Source: Acanthochromis polyacanthus
Lineage: Eukaryota; Chordata; Actinopteri; Pomacentridae
Direction of reading: 5' to 3'
Assembly (NCBI RefSeq): GCF_021347895.1
Contig: NC_067123.1
Span: 39,047,571 to 39,111,570 of the forward strand
Length of the DNA stretch: 64,000 nucleotides
The translations under genes were made by a program, and so were the position numbers. The notes under the pieces were generated by a model. It saw nothing but the letters and a program-made list of their open reading frames with translations. It was not told the DNA's origin and searched no databases. Shown one piece after another: positions 36,931 to 47,860 of the stretch (position 1 is the first letter of the stretch; every line of letters begins with the position of its first letter).

Positions 36931-39900
36931 GTGAGCGCTTGCTGAACGTCACAAAAAAAAAATCATGCCTTTCTGGAATTTTTCAGACCATCCGGTGGGT
37001 TTGAACGCTTTATTTACCCATTAATAGTAGTAGGTTTGACTTAAACCATAAAGAAACAGTTAGATTACCAACGGGCTGCAACAGAGAAACTTTAAATCCT
37101 GGAGTTTATTTGAAAAATGTGAAAACAGGAAAGACATTGCTTCACCACAGAGGTCATAAAGTGAACTAAACATCATCAATTAGTCACTCACTCACTAATT
37201 AGTCCTAATTACCGTGACTGTAAGATGACCAAACCTTTTTATGGTCAGGAGCAATACAGAACATTAATTTAATGGAGTTAACTAACTTTTACCACTAAGT
37301 CCTGCTGTTTTAGGGAAAATCTAGCTAAAATAGCAGTACAAAGAACTTGTTTTTTGCATTTAAAAAACTGCAATTTTCTCTTTCTTAAATAAAAATGAGC
37401 CCGCAGTTTTAAAAAAATGACATTTTCTATGACTTTGTAATAGAAATAAATAACAGATGGTTTCTCTTTCAAAACAGTGTATTTTGTGCACATTCACTGA
37501 ACTTTGTCCTGCAGTTTAAAATGGAAATGTTCTCTTAAAATGATTAAAACATAAAAAAAAAAGACCAGAACAACAAAATATAACTTATTTTACTGGTGAT
37601 TTTAAAGTTAAAAAAAGGTCTAATTTCACATTTCTCAACATTTCATGTCATTTTATAGTAAATCTACAGTAAAAATAAAGACAAAAAAAATAGCATCTAC
37701 AGGGAGACTTGTTCAATGATCAGTGAGGTTTTTTTTTTTTTTTACAAATAAACAAATAAATCTATAAAATAACAGAAAATGTGCTCAGAACCCTTGATGC
37801 AGACTTTGTCCTGTAATTAAAACTGTTTCTGTTTGTGCTTGGTTCAGCTCCTGTAAATAAAAAAACACCTACAGCAATAAAAACTGAGTCGTTCATTTAG
37901 TTAATGATTCATCTACTGTGACACTAACTAAGCAAATATTTTAAAAATTCTATAAAAGATATACTTGCATATCTTTCTGTCAAAGTACTGTGCTACAAGT
38001 GTGTGTGATTGACTTTTGATTTGGATTTTTGACGGTTCATTTTGAACATTTCAGTACAAAAAGAAAACAACAAAAAACAATGAGTAAGTTGCTCAAAAAG
38101 AAGTGGGAAGAAGTCAAAATTGATCTAATCCCACCCGTTCTCCTCACACAAGTGATTGTAAATCTATTCAAGCTTCTTCAAAATACTACCAATTATAAAC
38201 AATAATAATAATAATAACAATAATAATAGAGTACAGGATTTATAATAAATATACACCAATATGTCCATCTACATTTATACAAAGAGACAAAGACAAAAGG
38301 ACCTAATATTAGCAGAATGCAACCGAAAGAATAGAAAAACCCACTAATAATACGCATAAATGTGTTTTGTAATTAATAAAAAACATCAACTGATAATGTG
38401 TTATAAGCTATTTTAAGCAGAAATACACACATGAATCATGCAGTGATGACAATTTCTGTTAAAACATAAAACATACACTGCCATTTAAAAGTTTAGAGTC
38501 AGTTAGAAATGTCCTTATTGTTGAAAGAAAAGCATTTTTTCAGTTCAGATTGCATTAAATGAATGATAAATCCAGTGTAGACATAGTTAATGTGGTAAAT
38601 GACTATTGTAGCTGTAAACGTCTGATTTTTACTGGAATATCTCCATAGGGGTACAGAGGAACATTTCCAGCAACCATCACTCCTGTGTTCTAATGCTACA
38701 TTGTGTTAGCTAATGGTGCTGAAAGGCTAGTTGATGATTAGAAAACCCTTGTGCAGTTATGCTAGCACATGAATAAAAGTGGGAGTTTGAACAGTCGTGT
38801 GTTCTTACAGCTGTTAATACAGATGTTTCTCACCTGTTCCACTACCAGTACTGCTGCTCGGCACCGTCTTGGTTTAAGATGATCATAGGTGACAGAAATA
38901 AAGGAAAATAACTCTTTCAATCTTTCCTCTCCTCCTCCCGTGTCGCTCTGCGTTCTCCACCAGGCGGCCCGTAAGGCTGTGAACGACAACACCATGTCAG
39001 GAGTAGCAGGAGGGGTCGCCGCTGTGGGCCGAGTGCAGCTGAAGCTCAGGAAGACGCTCAAGGGTCACCTGGCCAAAATCTACGCCATGCACTGGTCAGC
39101 TGACTCCAGGTGAGGAGGGGGAGAGGGGAGGAAGTCTTCCCTGTTAGACATTTACACCCAGGATGGAAGGAAAAGAGCAGAAATGATGTGTAGTATCAGT
39201 GGAGGGAGACGACGAGAAATTAGAATTTGCTTCAGAATGCACAGTTCAGGTGAACAAAGAGGGAAACAATAACTCTGTCTGTTAAAAAAAAGAACTGCAG
39301 GCTGTCCAAAAGACATATGAGGCAAAATTTAACCCCTTTCTGTTATCACCATGTCTTACTTTTTTCATGTAAATGACACAGAACAACACATTTATGGGCA
39401 TAAATAGCCTTTTTATTTTATCAACATGAAAATTTTGGACGTTGACTTCATAATTTCCTGAAAAAAAAGATTTGCTTTTGTTTTGTTTTGAAAAAAAAGA
39501 GAAAACAATAAATCTTTCTGCACCTGTGGGGCCCATAAATTAATAAATTAATCAAATTACATTAATTTCAAAAACTGTTAAACACCAGACTTAAGTATCT
39601 CATTAAAATTCAGGAATATCACATAATTAAAATACATTTTCTGGCCTTAATTTTACAGTAGATCATGTGTGTTTTTTTTGGAATTTATATTGTTTGATAC
39701 ATTTTTTTACATGCATAAAAACAAATATATGATAATATGTAACAATTACAATACATAAAATGATATGATTGATGAAGAAAAACTGTATTTTCACACATTA
39801 CCAGTCCTTATAGACGATAAATACACATTTTGAACATTTCTTGGTTTTTCATACATCATTGGAAGATTCATTTGTTAATAACAAACTAATAATTTCACAT

Positions 39901-42900
39901 ATTTGTACATTATCTGTTGCTGATAATTTTGAGGCTAACACAGACTCCCTCCACACACCAGGGGGCGCTGCAGAAAGAAATTAAACCACAAAATAGATAT
40001 AAAGGAAGCTAAACATTCAAAACATCAGCATTTGTTTTTTGTTTAACTTTGTTTCTTCTAGCAGACAGTTAGTGAGGCTCCATCGGTGGGAAATGTTCTG
40101 TTTTCGTTGTTTTTCTTCAGTCTGAAGGTTTAAAATAACTCATGTTCTCATTTCTTTTTTCACAGGCAAATGGTCAGTGCATCACAGGATGGCAAGCTGC
40201 TGGTGTGGGACTGCTTCACAGGGAACAAGGTGAGAGGAAAACATGCAATAAATTATATTTAACATCGATTAGAGGGTCTCCTCCATGCAGGACAAGTCAG
40301 GTCATGTAGTGTGGACAAGAAGACACAAACACGACTAATTATTGTTAGTTTTTGCTCTATACTCAGACAAAATCCAGAGTTAAAGGACCACCAAATGGGA
40401 AGTTAATTGACTTGGATGATGTAGGATGTTTTCAATGCTTGCTTCTTTCTTTTCTAACCTTATTCAGTCCATGAACTCTTGCCTCATGTTCAGTTAAAGG
40501 AGTTAAATGGAGGCTGTAGCTTCTCATCCTCACATAATTAGCTTAGTCTGGACTGAGTTAAGTTGCCTGTGATGGTAAAACTCTTTCATATTGGATGTGC
40601 TTTGCTGGTTGCAAATCGACTAGACTGAACCAAACTGTCCTCCTCCCAGTTGGTTGCCGTCCCTCTAAAGTCCGCCTGGGTGATGAGCGTCGCCTTCGCC
40701 CCCTCTGGAAACCTGGTGGCCAGCGGTGGTCTGGACAACATCTGCACAGTCTACAACATCAAGGCAGCCAGCCCCAAAACCCTCAGGGAGCTGGACGCAC
40801 ACACAGGTGAGGAGGAGGAGGTTTAAAGTTTAGACCAGTGGTGTCAAACTCACCTTAGTTCAGGTTCCATGTACAGCCCAGTTTGATCTCTAGTGGACCG
40901 GACCAGTAAAATCACAGAATAACAACCTATAAATAACCACAACTCTACATGTTTCCTTTGTTTTAGTGCAAAAAAAGTACATTCTGAAAATGTTCACATG
41001 TAAGGAATTATCTTTTTACAAAACATTCTGATGAAACTGACACTTGTTAAGAAAAATAACTTAAATTTCAGCAACATCCAGCCTCAGTTTATCATTTAAA
41101 CATCACAACTTCCAGATCACAGAGTGTCTACAAAGGAACACATTTAGTCACCTGGAACTGAATGATGTAGTATTTTACTTTATGATCAAAATGACAAAAG
41201 TACAACAAAAAAATACAAAAAAACAACAAAAATAAGACAAAATATGACAAAAATGAGACGCAGCATGACAAAAAACGAGACAAATGACACAAAACAAAAC
41301 AAAAAGAAGACAAAAAACACAAGTGAGACAAAAATGAAACACAAAACGACAAAAACGCAAGACAAACGACAAAAGTCAAACATAAAAAAGCAGCAAAAAC
41401 AAGAGAAAATATTACAAAATGAGACACAAAATGAAAAAAGAATCTATATTTTACTTTCTGATCTTAACAACTTGTCATGGTCTAGAAATTATTCTAAATT
41501 TATAGTTTTACTCATTTACAATCTGCAGTTAATGTCTTCTCTGTAATTTTTACACTTTGAGGGCCGGATTGGACCCTCTGGAGGACCACTTTTGGCCCAC
41601 GGGCCTCATGTTGGACACCCCTGGTTTGGATCATAGCAAATCAATAAAAGAACCGTCCTCATGTTTGGTTTCATAAAACTCCTCCTCTCCTCCAGGCTAC
41701 CTGTCCTGCTGCCGTTTCCTCAGCGACACCGAGATTCTGACAGCCTCCGGTGACACCACCTGGTGCGTATATGGAGTTATTTGCATTTTATTGTTAACAA
41801 AAACAACGGGACGCCCAGATGACTCAGCTGGTTGCCTGGTTGACACATAAACAGAGGCTGTAGTCCCTGAAGCAGCGGCCTGGATTCCATTCCAGCACAT
41901 GGCTCTACTAACCTTTCTAATAAAAAAAATATAAAGCTGGAAACATCTTCTAAATGTCACACCTTGCTTTAGAAGAACAGTGTACAAGTTGGTGATGAAC
42001 ATAAGAGATGAAAGAACCAACAAGAAACACAACAGAACCGCAACTCAGGAGGACAGATGAGTAGAATTCATCTTCCAAAGGTTTCATCACTTTGTTTAGC
42101 TGTTCTCAGAGTTGTAATTTAAATATGAACATCAATCCCTCCATTATTCTTGATTATACAAAGCACAAAGTTACCTGATTTCATCTGAAAATGAAGGTTA
42201 ATATGCTGCCAAACCACAGATTCCCTTTGAGCAAACACTCTTAACTCTCCTGTTGTCTTCATTTACAGGCACCAAAAAATATTGTTTCCTTGTCTGGACA
42301 AAAATCTAAAAATTCAGCAAAAAATTTACCAAAATATCTGAAAATTTGCAAAAACCTTCAGGTAGAAAATTCCAATAATTCCTTTGAAATTCCCCTTAAA
42401 AGTTTTATTTTTTTTAAAAAAATACCGCAAATTTGTCAAGAAAATTCTTGTAAATATTTTCCAAAAATGAGCAAAAATTTTCCAAAAAAATCCTAAAATT
42501 GATCCATATTTATCAGTAAAACTTCTAATATTTTCTTTAAGAACATTCTAATAAAAATCAACCAAAATCCAGCGAGTCTTGCTGCATTTTTGATTGATTT
42601 TTCTGTAAATGTTGTTAAGAAACATTTTTAACATTTCTTTTTTCCACCAAAAAATGTTTCCCAAAAATGTTAAAATGTGGACATCAGAAGTTTCACTGAG
42701 AAATTTTTTTTCCCCCCACATTTTCAAACTTTAAAACGGGTCAATTTGACCCACAGGACGACACGAGGGTTAAACCACTTTTCTACAGTTTTTCTCAACT
42801 TGTAGGAGTTTTAAAAATATTGAATGTGATCCATATTAGACTTAAGAAAAGCAGTCACACTCTAGACTGATTTTAAGGCAGTTTCCCGTCGTTTAACGCC

Positions 42901-45424
42901 TTCCTCTCGTCCTGCCCAGCGTCCTGTGGGACCTGGAGACCGGCAAGCAGAAGGTGGTCTTCACCAACCACATTGGAGACTGCATGTCGCTGGGCCTGTC
43001 CCCCGACATGAACACCTTCATCTCCGGAGCCTGCGACTCTCTGGCCAAGCTGTGGGACATCAGGGATGGAGCCTGCAAGCAGACCTTCTCCGGACACACC
43101 AGCGACATCAACGCCATCGCTGTGAGGAACCTGCAGAGAAAACACACACCAGAAACAATAGGACCAGTACAGCTGTCTATCAGAGCAGCAGCACGTGAAA
43201 GTAGAAAGCTGAGGATGAAATGCATCCCCAAACAAAAGCACAGGAGGAAAAACCCAGCATTTATCACCAGTGTTTGTTCTTTGTTCACCCAATAGCACGC
43301 TGAGGTGATGTGACAGAGCAGTGGGACACCGAGAGTCAGAAAAAGCTGCTTTTTGCAATAAAATTTTTAACAAATGCACATCATAAACTGTCCCTCTCTC
43401 TCCCCATTTCAGTTCTTCCCCAGTGGAAATGCCATCATCACAGGATCCGACGACTGCGCCTGCAAGATGTACGACCTGCGCGCCGACCAGGAGGTGCTCA
43501 ACTACATGGACGCCAGCCTGAACGCCGGCGTCACGTCTCTGGCCCTGTCCAGCTCGGGACGTCTCATCTTTGCAGGATATGACGACTTCAACTGCCACAT
43601 CTGGGACTCGCTGAAGGGAGAGAAAGTCGGTGGGTGGCGTTTAGCTTCAGTTAAGATTCTAAAGTCCAGTGAAGGTTAGAGAGAAATAAAGACAAGCACT
43701 AAAACACTGACACCAGAGGAAAGAAGTCACATTTAACCACTCGGTGACTTACAAATATTAAATCAGCAGCATAAAACAACTGCAAAACTTTCTAATTTGC
43801 ATTTCTGAAATGTCAAATAATTGAAAAGGGATTTCATAAGCAATGTTATTGATGTGAAGTTTGATTAGAAGGTGAAATTGCAGGACAGGAAATGCAGCTA
43901 AGGTTCTGTCTGCTTGCTTCCAACAGAACACTGATGATTTCCTCTTTAATAGAGAGCTTTTTAAACACTCATTTACTGACATGAAACATAAATATCAAAT
44001 AAGACCAGGAATCTGCTGTGATTATTCAGTTATATCCTCTTTCATCTTCTTCAGTGTTTCTTTTCCTTTATGACGCCCTTACTGCTCAGCTTTCCTTTCC
44101 TTCCTTTTCCACTCCTTTCATGTGTTTTGTTTCTTCTTGCTTTTATTCCCATTAACCCTCCTGTTGTTCTCCTTTACGGCACCAAAAAATATTGTTTCCT
44201 TGCCTGAAAAAAAGCCAAAAATTCAGCAAAAAAAAAATCCCCCAAATTTCTGAAAATTTGCTCAACCTTTAGGAAGAAAATTACAATAATTCCTTCAAAG
44301 TTTTCCTTAAAAGTTTCATTTAAAAATCCCCCAAATTTGGAAAGAAACCTCTTGGAAATATTTTCAGATAATTAGTAGAAATCGTCAAAAAAAATCCGTA
44401 AAATATCTAAAGTGATTACAGATATATCAGGAAAACTTCCAATATTTTCTTGAAGAACATTCACATAAAAATCAACCAAAATCTTGCTGGATTTTGGTTG
44501 ATGTTTTGTGACTGTTCTTAAGGAACATGTTTTTAAACATTTATTTTTTTCCACCAAAAAATGTTTACAATTTTCCCCAAAATGTTGAAAATGTGGACAT
44601 CAGAAGTTTCACTGTGAAAATATTTTTCCCCAGATTTCAAACTTTAAATTTGCAAAACTTTCAGGAAGAATATTTCAATAATTTCTTAAAAGTTTCCCTT
44701 AAAAGCTTTATTTAAAAAAAAATAATTCCCCTAAATTTTGCAAGAAAATTCCTGTAAATATTTTCAAAAAATGAGTAAAAATCTTCCCCAAAAAATCCTA
44801 AAAATATCTTAAGTGATATTTTATTCACCATATTTTCAAACTTTAAATTTGCAAAAACTTCAGGAAGAAAACTCTAATCATTCCTTTAAAGTTTCCCTTA
44901 AAGATTTTATTTAAAAAAATCCCCCAAATTTGGCAAGAAAATTCTTGAAAATATTTTCACACAATGAGTAAAAATCTGACTACATATATGTCAGAGATTG
45001 CATATAGATCAGTAAAACTTCTAGTATTTTCTTTAAGAACATTCACATAAAAATTTCCACCAAAAAACATCAGAAGTTTCACTGTGAAATTCCCCCCCCC
45101 CCCCCCACACACACATTTTCAAACTTTAAAATAGGTCAGTTAAATGCTTTCTTCTTTCCTTCCCTTCCCTTCTCTTTCCTTTTTCTATGCTCGTCCTTCC
45201 TTCTTCATGCTCTCCTATCTTTCTCATCTTTGGCTTCTTGTCCGTTTTTCTTCTTCTTCATACCGTCTCATGTTGTCCTTCCTCCTCCTCCTCCTCCTCC
45301 TCCTCCTCTTCCTCCAGGTGTGCTGTCCGGTCATGACAACAGAGTGAGCTGTACCGGCGTCCCCGCTGACGGGATGGGCGTCTGCACGGGATCCTGGGAC
45401 AGCTTCCTCAAACTGTGGAACTGA
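36862..45424 (+). CDS. gnb3: Guanine nucleotide-binding protein beta subunit 3 (eight coding exons, 342 aa)
   Basis: Exons: 36862-36930, 38964-39109, 40166-40229, 40650-40806, 41696-41762, 42920-43121, 43413-43629 and 45318-45424; all borders are GT-AG and phases agree (1,029 nt with stop). The product is the WD-repeat beta subunit of heterotrimeric G proteins, at the inner face of the plasma membrane with a gamma subunit. It begins with an N-terminal helix ([20 protein letters not shown]) that pairs with gamma, then seven WD blades, with hallmarks [54 protein letters not shown] and the ending [11 protein letters not shown]. The sequence diverges from the highly conserved GNB1/2/4 and fits GNB3, the cone-photoreceptor type; nearby tpi1 supports this. 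Which of the fish duplicates (3a/3b) cannot be told. Length matches the family (340 aa). Confidence 0.93.
36931..38963. other. Intron 1 of gnb3
   Basis: AT-rich intron with a (AAT)n run near 38200 and the Tc1-type MITE at 38476. No exon seen. Confidence 0.6.
38476..38790. mobile_element. Tc1/mariner-type non-autonomous element
   Basis: It starts with CACTGCCATTTAAAAGTTTA after a TA and contains AACATTTCCAGCAACCATCA, GTTAGCTAATGGTGCTGAAA and CATGAATAAAAGTGGGAGTT. This is a very common teleost repeat with CACTGCCGTTCAAAAGTTT-type ends. The right terminus is missing. Confidence 0.7.
38964..39109 (+). CDS. gnb3: gnb3 exon 2: end of N-terminal helix and first WD blade
   Basis: Acceptor TTCTCCACCAG, donor GTGAGG, phase 0 in and 2 out. 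It encodes [16 protein letters not shown] through [12 protein letters not shown]. In mammalian GNB genes this stretch is split over two exons, so an intron seems to be absent here. Confidence 0.92.
39110..40165. other. Intron 2 of gnb3
   Basis: AT-rich; contains a strong CTCF-like motif CACCAGGGGGCGCTG at 39956-39970. No repeat family recognised. Confidence 0.5.
40166..40229 (+). CDS. gnb3: gnb3 exon 3
   Basis: 64 bases, phase 2 in and 0 out, encoding [20 protein letters not shown] and the following Lys, the end of WD blade 1. Matches the conserved GNB exon of 21 residues. Confidence 0.92.
40650..40806 (+). CDS. gnb3: gnb3 exon 4
   Basis: 157 bases; acceptor CTCCTCCCAG, donor GTGAGG, phase 1 out. 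Encodes [20 protein letters not shown], the blade 2 core, and [10 protein letters not shown]. It is slightly shorter than the mammalian exon in the KAASPKT loop. Confidence 0.93.
40836..41633. mobile_element. hAT-type non-autonomous element in gnb3 intron 4
   Basis: Ends are CAGTGGTGTCAAACTCACCT and, reversed, CAGGGGTGTCCAACATGAGG, the terminal repeats of a common fish hAT family. Flanking 8-mers GTTTAGAC (40828-40835) and GTTTGGAT (41634-41641) agree at 6 of 8 positions, as an aged hAT target duplication would. It carries an internal minisatellite (41190-41440) of GACAAAAATGAGACAC units. No transposase remains. Confidence 0.8.
41190..41440. repeat. GACAAAAATGAGAC minisatellite inside the hAT element
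   Basis: Irregular tandem 10-20 base units with ACAAAA cores (AAAATGACAAAAGT, GACAAAAATGAGACGC and relatives). Confidence 0.75.
41696..41762 (+). CDS. gnb3: gnb3 exon 5
   Basis: 67 bases, phase 1 in and 2 out. Encodes [20 protein letters not shown] and TTC, WD blade 3. The exon boundaries match mammalian GNB genes. Confidence 0.93.
41815..41935 (+). repeat. tRNA-headed SINE fragment in gnb3 intron 5
   Basis: A tRNA-like head with GACTCAGCTGGTTGCCTGGT (A-box part) and GATTCCATTCCAGCACATGG (B-box part) followed by a short A-rich tail. This resembles a well-known fish SINE head. It lies about 50 bases after the exon 5 donor. Confidence 0.55.
42245..42769. mobile_element. TTAA-flanked MITE in gnb3 intron 5
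   Basis: TTAA at 42241-42244 and 42770-42773. The left end CTCTCCTGTTGTCTTCATTT and right end, reversed, CCCTCGTGTCGTCCTGTGGG are inverted repeats. The right subterminal region has a GGGTCAATTTGACCC palindrome. A TTAA target is typical of piggyBac elements, so a piggyBac-related origin is inferred. Confidence 0.75.
42920..43121 (+). CDS. gnb3: gnb3 exon 6
   Basis: 202 bases, acceptor TCCTGCCCAG, donor GTGAGG, phase 2 in and 0 out. Encodes [20 protein letters not shown] through [20 protein letters not shown] and TSDINAIA, blades 3-5. Confidence 0.94.
43413..43629 (+). CDS. gnb3: gnb3 exon 7
   Basis: 217 bases, phase 0 in and 1 out. Encodes [45 protein letters not shown] and LKGEKVG, blades 5-7. 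Confidence 0.94.
44156..45139. mobile_element. TTAA-type MITE in gnb3 intron 7, internally repeated
   Basis: Same family as 42245-42769: left end CCCTCCTGTTGTTCTCCTTT after TTAA (44152-44155). The internal segment with TCAGGAAGAA and CCCTTAAAAG occurs about three times (near 44265, 44660 and 44860), so the copy is nearly 1 kb. The right palindromic end is eroded to AATAGGTCAG before a TTAA at 45140. Confidence 0.65.
45279..45317. repeat. TCC microsatellite forming the exon 8 polypyrimidine tract
   Basis: A (TCC)n run directly abuts the CAG acceptor of the last gnb3 exon. It serves as an unusually long and pure pyrimidine tract. Confidence 0.9.
45318..45424 (+). CDS. gnb3: gnb3 exon 8 with stop codon
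   Basis: Acceptor CTTCCTCCAG, phase 1 in. Encodes [20 protein letters not shown] and [11 protein letters not shown], then TGA at 45422-45424, the invariant WN ending of G-beta proteins. Confidence 0.95.
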
Positions 45425-46320
45425 GACGTCCCGACCAAGAAAACCACCGGGAGACAAAGAAGAAGAAGAGGAGAGGAGGAGGAGGAGAGGGTGAAGGTAG
45501 AGGAGATGGGATGAGAGGAAAGCAAAGCAGGAGATGAGTGAGGGGTTTGCAGATGTTTGACCGTCCTCTCTTCCTCGCTCCCTCTCTACTTCTTCCTCAA
45601 CCACGTATGCAAAAGATGAGACGTTGCGAATGAGTCGAGCTGTATAAATGGCATCGGGTAAACACGATGCATGTACGTACAAGAGAGCTTTATTGTTGTC
45701 GAGACGATTTAAACACCAAAAAAACTAAAAACATTAAAAAATAGCACATTATTCAAAAAGGGAAGCAGAGCAGAGAAGAAGCTCTGATTGAGAATCTCAA
45801 TTAAACTCGTCTAGATCTTTGGCAATAAAAGAAGAAAGAACAGGTGAATGTTGAAAATAAGACTATAGAATCACAGATTTATTTTTATTGTCTTTGAAAC
45901 CTGTAAAAGAGCCCTGCACTCATTTAGACTGATATGTACATTTATTTGTTTTTATAGTTTAACACCTTAGAATGGAGAGTCGATGTACAGTGTCTTTTTT
46001 TTTTTGGGCTGCATATATTCAGAGTGTATGTTTCTGGTAAAGCCGCTATCTTGGGTCCGCTGCTAACAACCAGCAGACTTTGATCCAAGATGGCGGCTGC
46101 TGTTTCCCCGTGACATTATGATGAAGTACCCACATGAATGATGGTCTGAGGGTGGCGGTCCGACCCGCGAAACTCTCTGTAAACACCTGTAAACTTGATT
46201 TTACTCCCCTGGGTTCAGCTGCATTTTGTAGTACTTTTACACTTCTGCAGTTCCTCTGTAAAAAGATGAAATGTTTGTTGAAAATCTTTCTAATAAACAT
46301 AGAATTCTGCATTAACACCA
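45425..46320 (+). other. gnb3 3' untranslated region
   Basis: Starts with a purine-rich (AAGAAG/GAGGA) segment, then AT-rich DNA. The best polyadenylation signal is AATAAA at 46292-46297; an earlier AATAAA near 45823 is an alternative. Confidence 0.55.
46292..46297 (+). terminator. Polyadenylation signal AATAAA, gnb3
   Basis: AATAAA about 870 bases beyond the stop, followed by a GT-rich stretch (GTGTTAAC, TGTGATTGTGCG) that could act as the downstream element. Confidence 0.5.
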
Positions 46321-46734
46321 TGCCAGAGTCTGTGATTGTGCGTGTTAACAACTAGGATTGAATTTCAAAGGGTTACGGTACAGAATACGACAGAACTGAG
46401 GCCAATAGTAGAGTTTTTTTTTTATTTTTTTTTATAAACCATCAAAACAAATTGGAAAGACGACAACGAAAATCTACTAGAAACCAAAAGTGAACAACCT
46501 GTGATCATTGACACACAAGTTAGAAAACCTGCTAACACTCAAAGTAATCCAAGTACAGCTGCAGTTTCCAATCAGCCGAACTTCATGGCCAAAGAAAAGT
46601 CACCACCTGGATTTAACTCAACAGATAGTTCAGATCCTTCCATTGGATAATTACTGCAGTGATGAAACAACTTCCTTAACCCGAGCTGATGCAGTGACGA
46701 GCTTCTCATTTCTGAAACAACCATGTTGGAAGTA

Positions 46735-47095
46735 GGGTTGGACCCGAATATCCGAATATTCGTTCGCTATGGTGGTATCCGGATATTAATTTTGGTATCC
46801 AAATGTTCGCGCCCCCCCAGGTGGACGGGCAGAAAGAATATTTGGCGTTACTGTCTTTCCTCCGCCTTCGGTCCACATCGGCACATCTTGGCTCATCTCG
46901 TCGTGTGATCACAAACATATACACATATGTCTATGTGATCATCCCTTCCTCCCCCCAGATGAAAAATATCGGCTCATCCCGTCGTGTTCGGCTCATCTCG
47001 GCTCATCCATTCATGTTTGTTACCACCCCCCGAATGGCCGGGTTGCTGCCGACTCTGACGTCACGCTTCACTTTGTTGCATAAACACAAGACATG
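46735..47095. repeat. Interspersed repeat with CGAATATTCG palindrome
   Basis: Begins GTTGGACCCGAATATCCGAA and TATTCGTTCGC, then carries four spaced variants of CGGCTCATC(T/C)CG. This resembles the end of a fish DNA transposon of hAT type, but no boundary pair is evident. Confidence 0.4.
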
Positions 47096-47183
47096 ATGCT
47101 GAAGACCTCTGCTGTTTGCATGTGCAAAAATAGAAGTAGTAGTAGAGGTTTGCTATATTAGCTTGTATGATTAAAAAAATATA

Positions 47184-47858
47184 TACTGACAGTCAATAGA
47201 AAGTTTGAGGTAGAAATGTAGGCAGAATTCTACTTGTAGGGGGGTTGTAATGATTCATTGTGGATTTACTGATGATCTAGTGCCCTGGTAGTTGAGATAA
47301 TGATGAGTTGTCATTTTGTCATGATTCATTGCACATGGGTTGGTCACTTTGCAAAAGTGAACCAAATACACACCAAGCAATACTCAGTGAGTATCTGCAC
47401 AATGTGAGAATGGGTTTGAAGGCCCATATAAAGGCCCAAAAAAGGCCACCATTGTTAGTCCAGTGAACAGCATCATGCCGCGTCTATCACATGAACAACG
47501 TCTCCGGGCACTGGGTATGGTGGAGGCCGCTTTGAGCTACAGTGATGTAGCCAGGTGTATGGGCTGTTCCCAACCCACAATCAGAAGCCTGGTCCAAAGC
47601 ATGCGCCGACGGATTGCTGCCTGCATCCAAGCAAATGGAGGCCATACTCGGTATTGACTGTTGTGACTTTGTGTTTGGCAGGTGCCGTTTTCTTTTGTGA
47701 AATTCTTTATTTTGAAATCATTCTTGAAACTTTAGATTTTTGATTCTGTATGCCAATATGATGAACAAATAATTCATTTGAAGAAAATCCAGTTTTGGGC
47801 TTCAAAATAAAAATTATGTTGAAAAATATGGTCTCAAAGTTTCTATTGACTGTCAGTG
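47184..47858 (+). mobile_element. Internally deleted Tc1-like element
   Basis: A 675-bp element with ends TACTGACAGTCAATAGAAAG and, reversed, CACTGACAGTCAATAGAAAC, flanked by TA (47182-47183, 47859-47860). Only the first and last parts of the transposase gene remain, joined in frame. It cannot move on its own but has both ends, so it could be mobilised by a related transposase. Confidence 0.85.
47475..47657 (+). CDS. Truncated Tc1-like peptide: N-terminal helix-turn-helix fused to transposase C-tail
   Basis: About 60 residues. The first part (MPRLSHEQRLRALGMVEAAL, then DVARCMGCSQPTIRSL) is the first helix-turn-helix of a Tc1-like transposase. It continues directly into SMRRRIAACIQANGGHTRY, the extreme C-terminus of the same family, so the whole catalytic DDE domain is gone while the frame is kept. 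Such a peptide could in principle still bind DNA, but whether it is made is unknown. An upstream Met (47463) gives four more residues. Confidence 0.6.
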   Translation: MPRLSHEQRLRALGMVEAALSYSDVARCMGCSQPTIRSLVQSMRRRIAACIQANGGHTRY

Positions 47859-47860
47859 TA

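Noticed and set aside
42873..43598. 241-codon open frame on the - strand across gnb3 exons 6-7
   Set aside because: It crosses two gnb3 exons and an intron; the + strand exons are unmistakable WD-repeat coding sequence.
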